Source: Thermotogae bacterium
GTDB taxonomy: Bacteria; Thermotogota; Thermotogae; Petrotogales; Petrotogaceae
NCBI GenBank assembly: GCA_024233675.1
Contig: JACKPH010000003.1
Coordinates: forward strand, 1-64,000
DNA: 64,000 bases
Reading direction: 5' to 3'
The notes under the pieces: model-generated
Databases searched by the model: none
Told to the model about the DNA's origin: nothing
The model's input: only the letters and a program-made list of their open reading frames with translations
Shown: one piece after another, positions 25,390 through 32,541 of the stretch
Position numbering within the stretch: the stretch's first letter is position 1
Layout of the letters: every line of letters begins with the position of its first letter
Translations under genes and position numbers: made by a program

Positions 25390-25460
25390 CACCCATAGAA
25401 AAAGAATTTAAGGTTCTTTTGTAGAGACTCCCGAACCGTATTATCGGGATTATATGGATG
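25390..25460 (-). ncRNA. purine riboswitch aptamer, guanine type
   Basis: On the minus strand P1 (CATCCATA with TATGGGTG), P2 (CCCGA/TTCGGG), junction GTCTCTAC matching the conserved UNUCUAC, and P3 (AAAGAA/TTCTTT) occur in the order of the xpt-class purine aptamer. The base just before the closing P1 strand is C (position-74 equivalent), predicting guanine or hypoxanthine, not adenine. Ligand binding should stabilise P1 and favour the downstream terminator, shutting off purE-C-F-M-N-H-D. Confidence 0.9.
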
Positions 25461-25483
25461 ATTTTTTATTCACTTTCATTTTT

Positions 25484-25512
25484 ATTCTATCATAAAAAAA
25501 AATACCTTGCAA
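25484..25512 (-). promoter_or_regulatory. promoter of the purE operon
   Basis: Minus-strand TTGCAA (25507-25512), 17-bp spacer, TAGAAT (25484-25489), placed about 25 bp upstream of the aptamer. Confidence 0.65.
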
Positions 25513-25594
25513 TAAATTTCATATTTTAAGACAAAAATTCATTTTTACTTTATTTTTTTGTAATATCTTTTTTTTTATAATTTCAGTATAACCC

Positions 25595-25632
25595 GCCAGG
25601 TTAAATCCGCCTGTTTTTACAGGAGGGCTTTT
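25595..25632 (+). promoter_or_regulatory. purL leader hairpin overlapping its ribosome binding site
   Basis: Just before purL the sequence has CAGG, then CCTG, then CAGGAGGG. The middle element (in CCTGTTTTTACAGG) can pair with either flank; pairing with the second sequesters the Shine-Dalgarno. The stems are short (4-5 bp), so regulation is only a possibility. No purine aptamer is seen here, unlike the divergent purE side. Confidence 0.35.
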
Positions 25633-25633
25633 T

Positions 25634-28600
25634 ATGTCAAAAAATATTTTTACTGTTTTTACAGAAAAGAAAGAACAGTTCAGAAACAACGCTCTTTCTC
25701 TTAAAGAAGAAATTAAAAATTTTCTGAATATTCCCGCTGATGATCTGAGAATTATTCAGAGATATGATGTTAGCGGTGTATCGGAAGAACTTTTTAACGA
25801 ATCATGTTTAAAAATATTTTCCGAACCTAATCTTGATAATTTATACAAAGAAGAATTTATTATACCGGAAAATTATTTATACTTTTCCTCAGAATTTCTT
25901 CCCGGACAGTTTGATCAGCGTGCCGATTCTGCTATGCAGGCTATTAAACTTCTTGACAGTCTTTCTTCTCCTAAAGTGAAATCTTCCGTAATTTATATGC
26001 TTAAAGGAAATATCTCCGAAAATGATTTTATTAAAATAAAAAAATATATTATTAATCCTGTTGACAGCCGTGAGGGTGATCCTTTCGGAAAATATTTACC
26101 TGAAAATGAAAAAAATATTCCGGATGATATAAAAATTTTTGACGGTTTTATTTTAATGTCTGATGAATCACTTTCTGATCTTTATAATTCTCTTGGTCTT
26201 TCAATGACTTCAGAAGATTTTAAATTTATACAGAGTTATTTCAAATCAGAAAAAAGAAATCCTACTGAGACAGAAATAAAAGTTTTCGATACCTATTGGT
26301 CAGATCACTGCAGACATACAACTTTTAATACAAAAATAAAAAATATAATTTTAAACGATTCTTTTCTTAAAGAAAGAACCGAAAAAGATCTCAGCACTTA
26401 TTTCAGCGTAAAAAAAGAACTCGGCAGGGAAAACCGTGATGTTAATCTTATGGAACTTGCCACAATAGGTGCAAAATATATTAAATCAAAGGGACTTCTT
26501 GACGATCTCGAAGAATCAGATGAAATAAATGCATGCAGTATACGTGCGTCAGTGGAAAACAACGGTGAAAAAATTCCTTATCTTATAATGTTTAAAAATG
26601 AAACACATAATCATCCTACTGAAATAGAACCTTTCGGCGGTGCTGCAACATGTCTCGGAGGAGCTATAAGAGACCCTCTTTCCGGAAGATCATATGTTTA
26701 TCAGGCAATGAGAATAACAGGAGCTGGAAATCCTTTTACTTCTTTTGAAAATACTCCGGAAGGAAAACTTCCTCAGGCCAAAATAACCAAAGGTGCCGCT
26801 CACGGTTACAGCTCTTACGGAAATCAGATAGGTCTTGCTACAGGACTTGTAAAAGAATTTTATCATGACGGTTTTGTTGCAAAAAGAATGGAAATAGGTG
26901 CAGTTATAGGATGTGCTGAAGAAGCAAATGTTGTAAGGGAAAAACCTGTTGCCGGAGATATTATTCTTATGCTCGGAGGCAAAACAGGAAGAGACGGTAT
27001 AGGAGGAGCAACAGGCTCTTCAAAAAAACATGATGAAAAATCAGTTGAAAAATCAGGTTCTGAAGTTCAGAAAGGAAATGCACCGGAAGAAAGAAAACTT
27101 CAGAGACTTTTTTCAAATCCGGATTTTTCAAAACTTGTAAAAAAAAGCAATGATTTCGGTGCCGGCGGAGTAAGTGTTGCCGTAGGAGAGCTTGCCGACG
27201 GACTTAATATTTATCTTGACAGAATACCTAAAAAATATGACGGTTTAAACGCAACAGAACTTGCAATATCAGAATCACAGGAAAGAATGGCAGTTGTTAT
27301 TTCAGAAAATAATCTTAAAAATGTTATGGAAATTGCCGGTTCGGAAAACATAGAATGTACACATATTGCTGATGTTACAGATGAAAAAAGATTAAGAATG
27401 TTTTTTAACGGCGAAACAATAGTTGATATAAAAAGAGAATTTTTGGATACTAACGGTGTTACTCAGGAAACAGACGCAATTATACCATTTACAGACGGAA
27501 CAAATTATTTTGAAAAAAGAAAAAATCTTTCTCCGGAAAATATTTTCTGTGATCTTAATCTTCAGATAAATAAAGGTCTTTCGGAAATGTTTGACAGTAC
27601 AATAGGAAAAAATACTGTTCTTATGCCTTTCGGAGGAAAATACCAGATGACTCCGGAAGAAGTTATGGCAGCAAAAATACCTTTAAAATCGTCACTGAGT
27701 AACACATGTACATTAATGTCAGCCGGTTATAATCCTTATATGGCTGAGTGGAGTCCTTTTCACGGAGCATATTATGCAGTTACCGAATCTGTTCTTAAAA
27801 TAGTCTCAAAAGGCGGAAAATCTGATAAAATAAGACTTTCTTTTCAGGAATACTTTGAAAAACCGGAAAACAGTCCGGTAAAATGGGGTAAACCTTTATC
27901 AGCACTTTTAGGAGCTTTTGAAATGCAGATGAACCTTGATGTTCCTTCCATAGGAGGAAAAGACAGTATGTCAGGAACATTTAAAGATATGCATGTACCT
28001 CCTACACTTGTTTCATTTGCGGTAAATGTTTGTGATTCCCAAAATATAATAAGTTCAGAACTTAAAAAAACAGATTCTGTGATTTATATTTTAAAAACCC
28101 CTTTTGAGAATGATTTTACTCTTAATGTAAACGAACTTAAGAATAATATTTCTTTTCTTGAAGAGAATATAAAAAATAAAAATATAATTTCCTCAATGAC
28201 AATAGGTGAAGGCGGAGCTATTACGGCACTTATTAAAATGTCACTTGGAAACCGCATAGGTTTTACTTCATGTAAAAATTTTGACTTTTTCTTTCCGCTT
28301 TACGGATCTGTTTTAATTGAAACAGAAAAATCATGTAAAATAAATTATAAAAATCTTGAAAAAATAGCTGAAACAAATTCCTCCGGGGAAATTGTTTTCG
28401 GAAATTATGTTTTTGACTTTGATTATATTACAGAAAAATTTTCATCAGGTCTCGACGGAATTTTTCCTTCAAAAACAGCAGAAAATTCAATGGAAAAAAT
28501 TATTTCTCCTGATATTTCCGAATCAAAAAGATTTAATTTCAGAAAAACAGAAAAAGTCTTACCCAATGTTTTTATACCGGCTTTTCCGGGAACAAACTGT

Positions 28601-29356
28601 GAAAATGATTCTGCTTTTGCTTTTGAAAGACTCGGAGCAAAAACTGATGTAAAGATTTTCAGAAATCTTTCTCAGAAAAATATAGAAGATTCGATACAAG
28701 TTTTTTCAAAATCTATTAATAATGCTAATATTCTTATGTTACCAGGAGGATTTTCAGCCGGTGATGAGCCAGAAGGTTCGGGAAAATTTATAGCAACTTT
28801 TATAAGAAATCCTCTTATATCTTCTTCAATTGAAAAATTTCTTGAAAGAGACGGACTTATTCTTGGAATATGTAACGGTTTTCAGGCACTTATAAAAACC
28901 GGACTTCTTCCTTACGGTAAAATAACCGATATAAATGAGAATTCTCCTACACTTTCTTTTAACGATATAGGCCGACATGTTTCATGCATGGTAAAAACAA
29001 AATTTGTTTCATTAAATTCGCCGTGGCTTTCCGGATATAATTTCGGAGATACTGAAACTGTACCTGTTTCCCACGGAGAAGGGAAATTTATATGTAATAA
29101 TGATTTATATTTAAAACTTATGAATAATAATCAGATAGCCTCACAGTATATTGATAACAGCGGAAATCCAACTTATGAATTTCCTTTTAATCCTAACGGT
29201 TCTTATATGGCTGTTGAAGGTATTATTTCTCCCAATGGAAAAATTTTCGGAAAAATGGGACATTCTGAAAGAATTTACGGAAGTCTTTACAAAAATATAG
29301 ATAATATTTCAGAGAGCAAAATATTCAGAAACGGTATAAATTATTTTTCAGTATAA
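25634..29356 (+). CDS. purL: phosphoribosylformylglycinamidine synthase, single-chain
   Basis: Converts FGAR to FGAM with ATP and glutamine. At 1240 residues it is the single-polypeptide form: an N-terminal PurS-like region, synthase halves (TYWSDHCRHTTF, FKNETHNHPTEIEPFGGAATC, MPFGGKYQMTPEE) and a C-terminal class I amidotransferase with nucleophile Cys1080 (LGICNGFQAL) and His1210/Glu1212 (GHSERI). The length and text fit the clade found in Clostridia and streptococci (TIGR01857). The Thermotogales I know carry separate PurS, PurQ and PurL, so this gene may have been acquired. It is divergent from purE. Confidence 0.94.
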   Translation: MSKNIFTVFTEKKEQFRNNALSLKEEIKNFLNIPADDLRIIQRYDVSGVSEELFNESCLKIFSEPNLDNLYKEEFIIPENYLYFSSEFLPGQFDQRADSAMQAIKLLDSLSSPKVKSSVIYMLKGNISENDFIKIKKYIINPVDSREGDPFGKYLPENEKNIPDDIKIFDGFILMSDESLSDLYNSLGLSMTSEDFKFIQSYFKSEKRNPTETEIKVFDTYWSDHCRHTTFNTKIKNIILNDSFLKERTEKDLSTYFSVKKELGRENRDVNLMELATIGAKYIKSKGLLDDLEESDEINACSIRASVENNGEKIPYLIMFKNETHNHPTEIEPFGGAATCLGGAIRDPLSGRSYVYQAMRITGAGNPFTSFENTPEGKLPQAKITKGAAHGYSSYGNQIGLATGLVKEFYHDGFVAKRMEIGAVIGCAEEANVVREKPVAGDIILMLGGKTGRDGIGGATGSSKKHDEKSVEKSGSEVQKGNAPEERKLQRLFSNPDFSKLVKKSNDFGAGGVSVAVGELADGLNIYLDRIPKKYDGLNATELAISESQERMAVVISENNLKNVMEIAGSENIECTHIADVTDEKRLRMFFNGETIVDIKREFLDTNGVTQETDAIIPFTDGTNYFEKRKNLSPENIFCDLNLQINKGLSEMFDSTIGKNTVLMPFGGKYQMTPEEVMAAKIPLKSSLSNTCTLMSAGYNPYMAEWSPFHGAYYAVTESVLKIVSKGGKSDKIRLSFQEYFEKPENSPVKWGKPLSALLGAFEMQMNLDVPSIGGKDSMSGTFKDMHVPPTLVSFAVNVCDSQNIISSELKKTDSVIYILKTPFENDFTLNVNELKNNISFLEENIKNKNIISSMTIGEGGAITALIKMSLGNRIGFTSCKNFDFFFPLYGSVLIETEKSCKINYKNLEKIAETNSSGEIVFGNYVFDFDYITEKFSSGLDGIFPSKTAENSMEKIISPDISESKRFNFRKTEKVLPNVFIPAFPGTNCENDSAFAFERLGAKTDVKIFRNLSQKNIEDSIQVFSKSINNANILMLPGGFSAGDEPEGSGKFIATFIRNPLISSSIEKFLERDGLILGICNGFQALIKTGLLPYGKITDINENSPTLSFNDIGRHVSCMVKTKFVSLNSPWLSGYNFGDTETVPVSHGEGKFICNNDLYLKLMNNNQIASQYIDNSGNPTYEFPFNPNGSYMAVEGIISPNGKIFGKMGHSERIYGSLYKNIDNISESKIFRNGINYFSV

Positions 29357-29359
29357 TAA

Positions 29360-29392
29360 AAAACGGAATATCGTAATGATATTCCGTTTTTC
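29360..29392. terminator. terminator between purL and a convergent small gene
   Basis: A 13-bp stem AAAACGGAATATC/GATATTCCGTTTT (29360-29372, 29378-29390) with T-run on the plus strand and A-run before it; works in both directions. Confidence 0.85.
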
Positions 29393-29504
29393 ATATTACA
29401 AACACAAAAAGAAAATATGCAATAATTCCTACTATTCCGAATATTTTTAGTACTAAGGGCCAAAAAGATTTATTTGCCTTGTATTCCTGATTATTTATTT
29501 TCAA
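29391..29504 (-). CDS. small single-pass membrane protein, 37 residues
   Basis: An open frame of 37 codons with TTG start at 29504, preceded by GGAGG at good distance. The first 14 residues are polar (MKINNQEYKANKSF) and are followed by WPLVLKIFGIVGIIAYFLF, one clear transmembrane helix, and a short tail. The stop codon abuts the shared terminator with purL. Frame, ribosome site, terminator and protein character together make it a plausible real small gene of unknown function. Confidence 0.55.
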   Translation of the reverse strand: MKINNQEYKANKSFWPLVLKIFGIVGIIAYFLFVFVI

Positions 29505-29700
29505 TTTTACAGCCTCCAAAAGTTAAATTAATACGATAATCATTATAATTATAGAATTTTAAAGTTATAAAAGAATTACATAATAATTGTATTCGTATTA
29601 TATTTTCATTAATAATTTAACCTAAGAAATATTAATTTAACATTAATTATTTTTTCCGGCTGTAATACAACATAATAGATTTTGAGGTATAATTGATAGG
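29505..29700. other. AT-rich spacer
   Basis: About 200 bases that likely hold promoters for the minus-strand small gene and for the plus-strand gene at 29712 (a TATAAT lies about 20 bases before that gene, without a good -35). I see no other feature. Confidence 0.4.
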
Positions 29701-29711
29701 GAGGTGTTATT

Positions 29712-29987
29712 ATGGTCATTGTTTGTTTTGAACTTGAAAATGCAGATGATGAAAGAATATATAAAAAACTTTACGATGTATTCGGAACTCATGAATCTTT
29801 TCCTTTCGGTGAATCACCAAAAAACTGTCTTATTCTTACAGGAGATTTTTCCGAAAAAAATTCAAATGATATATACAGAATACTTTCTGTTGAAATAGGA
29901 AAAATTAATGAAGAATTTTCTTATACTGTAGCTATAAAAAAAGTTCTGATATCTGAATTCTGCCTTGATAAAACAACTTTATTCTAA
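29712..29987 (+). CDS. hypothetical protein, 91 residues
   Basis: A short acidic soluble protein, 91 residues, with GGGAGGTG before the ATG. Text such as VCFELENADDERIYKKLYDVFGTH and ISVEIGKINEEF-like alternation suggests a small alpha/beta fold. I do not recognise the family. No signal peptide or membrane segment. It precedes the exported protein at 30002 with a 14-bp gap, so the two are probably co-transcribed. Confidence 0.6.
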   Translation: MVIVCFELENADDERIYKKLYDVFGTHESFPFGESPKNCLILTGDFSEKNSNDIYRILSVEIGKINEEFSYTVAIKKVLISEFCLDKTTLF

Positions 29988-30001
29988 ACGGGGTGATATC
30001 T

Positions 30002-30592
30002 ATAAAAATTAAAATATTTTTTGTCTTTTTTATTATGTTAATGTCTTTTTCCCTTCTATACTCCGCAGAAGGAGGAGAAGCTTATTTAGGGGAAGGGGAT
30101 ATATGGAAATATAAACTTTCGGAAGAAAAAATTAATTATTTTTATAACGGCATTCAGTTCGGATCCGATTATTCATATCTTTTGGATAAGCTGCGTGAAA
30201 GAATGATTAAAATAGACAGCAGTTATATAGTAATTGCGAATCAGATAGACAGTTTCCCGGTTGAAACATCATATCTTCTGAATTCAGAAGGGGAATTCTA
30301 TATGGTAAGTCATTTTTTTAAACAGTTTCATTATTCATCAAAATATTTTATAAGCGATTATAATAAACTGAAGAAGCTTATTGCCGAAAAATACGGTTCT
30401 CCTCAGAAAGATGAAAATTATTATTCAAATTCATTTTTAATCGGAAATGAAGAATATGCTATGGACAGAGGTCTTCTGAAAAAAATTACCGTATGGATAA
30501 TTGATGACATAACAATTGATATGTCTCTCGAAAAAGTTCAGACTTCATATATATTAAAAATTAATTATACCTGTAATTTGTTTAAATATTAA
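30002..30592 (+). CDS. hypothetical exported protein, probable AUA start
   Basis: About 196 residues, opening with a signal peptide (KIKIFFVFFIMLMSFSLLYSA) and then a polar, aromatic-rich domain of unknown family. GGGGTG at 29990-29995 has the form and spacing of this genome's ribosome sites if translation begins at the ATA at 30002. The only conventional start, GTG at 29993, lies inside that ribosome site and has no Shine-Dalgarno of its own; using it would add three residues (M-I-S). The mature part contains several Lys/Tyr stretches and a YKLSEEKINYFYNG segment. Function unknown. Confidence 0.6.
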   Translation: MKIKIFFVFFIMLMSFSLLYSAEGGEAYLGEGDIWKYKLSEEKINYFYNGIQFGSDYSYLLDKLRERMIKIDSSYIVIANQIDSFPVETSYLLNSEGEFYMVSHFFKQFHYSSKYFISDYNKLKKLIAEKYGSPQKDENYYSNSFLIGNEEYAMDRGLLKKITVWIIDDITIDMSLEKVQTSYILKINYTCNLFKY

Positions 30593-30627
30593 AGTTCATT
30601 TTTCAGAGAACTTTAATATTTTTTTTT
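30585..30627 (+). terminator. terminator after the exported protein
   Basis: A 13-bp perfect stem AATATTAAAGTTC/GAACTTTAATATT (30585-30597, 30608-30620) is followed by a T-run to 30627. The stem also overlaps the end of the minus-strand small gene. Confidence 0.85.
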
Positions 30628-30776
30628 ACTATTATTCCTTCTACAATGTATCCTTTTTTCAGAAGAATTTTCCTGCTTTTTTCAACAGCTTCGTCACTAC
30701 TTTTTGCATAAACATCCATACTTCCGTTTATAACTGATAAATCACCTATGACAAAATAAATAATATAATATTTCAC
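30603..30776 (-). CDS. small hypothetical protein, 57 residues
   Basis: A 57-codon frame with GTG start at 30776 and AGGAGG upstream. It opens MKYYIIYFVIGDLSVINGSM and ends GYIVEGIIVKKNIKVL, with a charged helix (YAKSSDEAVEKSRKILLKKG) in between. The pattern is a beta-alpha-beta arrangement, not a signal or membrane protein. Strong ribosome site and balanced composition support a real gene. Family not recognised. Confidence 0.6.
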   Translation of the reverse strand: MKYYIIYFVIGDLSVINGSMDVYAKSSDEAVEKSRKILLKKGYIVEGIIVKKNIKVL

Positions 30777-31012
30777 AGAAAAACCTCCTTTTTAGGTAAT
30801 TATAAGTCTTTATTATTAATTATATCGTATTATAACCAAAAATCTTTAATTTGTTATATTTTACTATTAATTTATTAAATATTTATTAGAATTATTTATT
30901 TTATAAAAAATTTTTTTTCGTAATAACAGAAACTTTTGTTTTTGTTTAAAAAAATTTATATTGCATTTAAATAAAACGTTACTTTTAATTTTTCATTAGT
31001 TAACATTACCGC
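30777..31012. other. very AT-rich intergenic region
   Basis: Apart from the ribosome site of the small minus-strand gene I find only AT-rich text, including a TTATAAAAAATTTTTTTT tract. It leads into the repeat-flanked promoter at 30999-31040. Confidence 0.5.
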
Positions 31013-31040
31013 TTGACCGTTAACATTACGATTTTATAAT
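30999..31040 (+). promoter_or_regulatory. promoter with two direct repeats, putative regulator site
   Basis: TTGACC (31013-31018), 16-bp spacer, TATAAT (31035-31040). The 11-mer GTTAACATTAC occurs twice, at 30999-31009 and 31019-31029, exactly 20 bp apart (two helical turns), flanking the -35 and filling the spacer. Such placement is typical of a transcription factor operator. Confidence 0.7.
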
Positions 31041-31095
31041 CATATTGTACAAAGAAATAAATAATTTAAAAATAAAAATACAGAGGGGTGTTATT

Positions 31096-31770
31096 ATGAA
31101 AAAAATTTTAGTATTGGCAGTAATGATGTTAGCTATGATAAGTATTTTCGCTTATGCCGATTATCCTATATGGGAATACGGAAGCGGTAATTATAAAAAT
31201 TCAACAAACGGAAAAGCTATTTTGAAAGATCAACAGGTTGCAGTAAGAATTTACCAGTGGGTATCCACAAAATTTGTTTCAAGACAGGTTTTAGTTGATA
31301 AAAGAGGAGCAAAATTAGACGGTCAGTCATTAACTTCATTTATTCTTATAGGCAAACCCGGTGTACATACTAATCAGATTTTAGGTGTTATACCTGTTAT
31401 GTCAAACGGAAATGTTAATATGAAAGCTACAATAGATACAACAGCATCTATAAATAATAAAACAAATATAGGCAGTCTTGTTACAAAATTAAACGGTTAT
31501 GCTTTTGATAATTATTCTCAGATCAAAGGTCTTACATTTACAAAAGATATAGATGATGCATTATTCGGTACAGGTCATGTTCCTACTCCTGTAACAAGCG
31601 GAAGAACTGTTGATGTAACTAATATGATAGGTAACAGAGTTCAGGGTAACAAAATAACAGGTCCGGAAATTATTCTTACAGCTGATTTGGATATTCCTTT
31701 AAATCAGGGTCCTACAGATGATGCTGTAATTGTAATTGATATAGAAGTTTCTCCGAGAACAACTTTCTGA
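31096..31770 (+). CDS. hypothetical exported protein, probably highly expressed
   Basis: A 224-residue protein with a typical signal peptide (KKILVLAVMMLAMISIFAYA, cleavage near residue 21-22) and a mature domain unlike its neighbours: few charges, many Asn, Thr, Gly and Val, with beta-strand periodicity. AGGGGTG precedes the ATG at 31096; an upstream in-frame extension has no ribosome site. A strong promoter and a clean terminator make it a single-gene unit. It could be a cell-surface or sheath-associated protein, but no family is recognised. Confidence 0.7.
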   Translation: MKKILVLAVMMLAMISIFAYADYPIWEYGSGNYKNSTNGKAILKDQQVAVRIYQWVSTKFVSRQVLVDKRGAKLDGQSLTSFILIGKPGVHTNQILGVIPVMSNGNVNMKATIDTTASINNKTNIGSLVTKLNGYAFDNYSQIKGLTFTKDIDDALFGTGHVPTPVTSGRTVDVTNMIGNRVQGNKITGPEIILTADLDIPLNQGPTDDAVIVIDIEVSPRTTF

Positions 31771-31773
31771 AAT

Positions 31774-31808
31774 GAATAAAAAAATCCTGCTAAGGCAGGA
31801 TTTTTTTT
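31774..31808. terminator. bidirectional terminator after the exported protein
   Basis: Stem AAATCCTGC/GCAGGATTT (31782-31790, 31795-31803) with loop TAAG, T-run on the plus side and A-run on the other side. Confidence 0.85.
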
Positions 31809-31926
31809 ATACTTTTATTCTCTCTTTTATATATATGTAATGCATTAGTCTTATAAATTCAACTCTTGTTATTTCTTTTCTTTTATAACAATTTATTATC
31901 ATTTCTTTTTTTCGTTTTATTGTCAT
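31807..31926 (-). CDS. small basic protein, 39 residues
   Basis: A 39-codon frame starting at ATG 31926, five bases after a GGGGGGG run. The product is strongly basic (KRKKEMIINCYKRKE, then RVEFIRLMHYIYIKERIKV), so it may bind nucleic acid. It ends at a terminator shared with the convergent exported-protein gene and is divergent from dut. Short length makes the call moderate. Confidence 0.5.
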   Translation of the reverse strand: MTIKRKKEMIINCYKRKEITRVEFIRLMHYIYIKERIKV

Positions 31927-32034
31927 TTTTACCCCCCCTTTAAAATATTTTAATATTTTTATTTTCCGTTAATTTATAATTTTATTAATTTTTTTGTGCT
32001 ATACTATATTAAATATTTTTTTGGAGGTTTTGAT

Positions 32035-32508
32035 ATGAAAACTATTTTTTGGTCTGAATCAGAAGATTTACTTCCGGTAAAAAAAATTCATTCTGATGCC
32101 GGATGGGACTTAAAAGCAGCAGAAGATACCGTTATTCCGGCAGGAAGTTCGGCTCTTGTTTCAACAAAAACATATGCGGAAATCCCAGAGGGTTATGTAG
32201 GACTTATACAGTCACGTTCAGGACTTGCATTAAAAAACTCAATAGCAAAAAATGCAGGTGTTATTGACAGTGAGTACCGCGGTGAAATAAAAGTTCTTCT
32301 TCATAATCTTTCAGAACCCGAGTATGAAATATGCGGAAATGATGTTGTGAGAAAAAAAGTACAGAAAAATGATTTTTATATAAAAAAGGGCGACAGAATA
32401 GCTCAGATTCTTATTATTCCGGTTGCTCTTGAATGTGATCTGAAAGTAGGTATACCCGAAAAATCTACAGAAAGAGGTTCTAAAGGCTTCGGATCTTCCG
32501 GAAAATAA
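32035..32508 (+). CDS. dut: dUTP diphosphatase
   Basis: Hydrolyses dUTP to dUMP, keeping uracil out of DNA. 157 residues from the ATG at 32035, preceded by GGAGG; upstream in-frame codons have no ribosome site. Trimeric dUTPase motifs are clear: SDAGWDL, SRSGLALK, GVIDSEYRGEIKV, RIAQILI and the C-terminal ERGSKGFGSSG. A short extra segment (about YEICGNDVVRKKVQKN) sits between the third and fourth motifs. Confidence 0.95.
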   Translation: MKTIFWSESEDLLPVKKIHSDAGWDLKAAEDTVIPAGSSALVSTKTYAEIPEGYVGLIQSRSGLALKNSIAKNAGVIDSEYRGEIKVLLHNLSEPEYEICGNDVVRKKVQKNDFYIKKGDRIAQILIIPVALECDLKVGIPEKSTERGSKGFGSSGK

Positions 32509-32541
32509 AAAATTACGTATCTTACGATACGTAATTTTTTT
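32508..32541. terminator. bidirectional terminator between dut and purA
   Basis: A 12-bp stem AAATTACGTATC/GATACGTAATTT (32510-32521, 32526-32537) with TTAC loop and T-runs on both strands. Confidence 0.88.
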
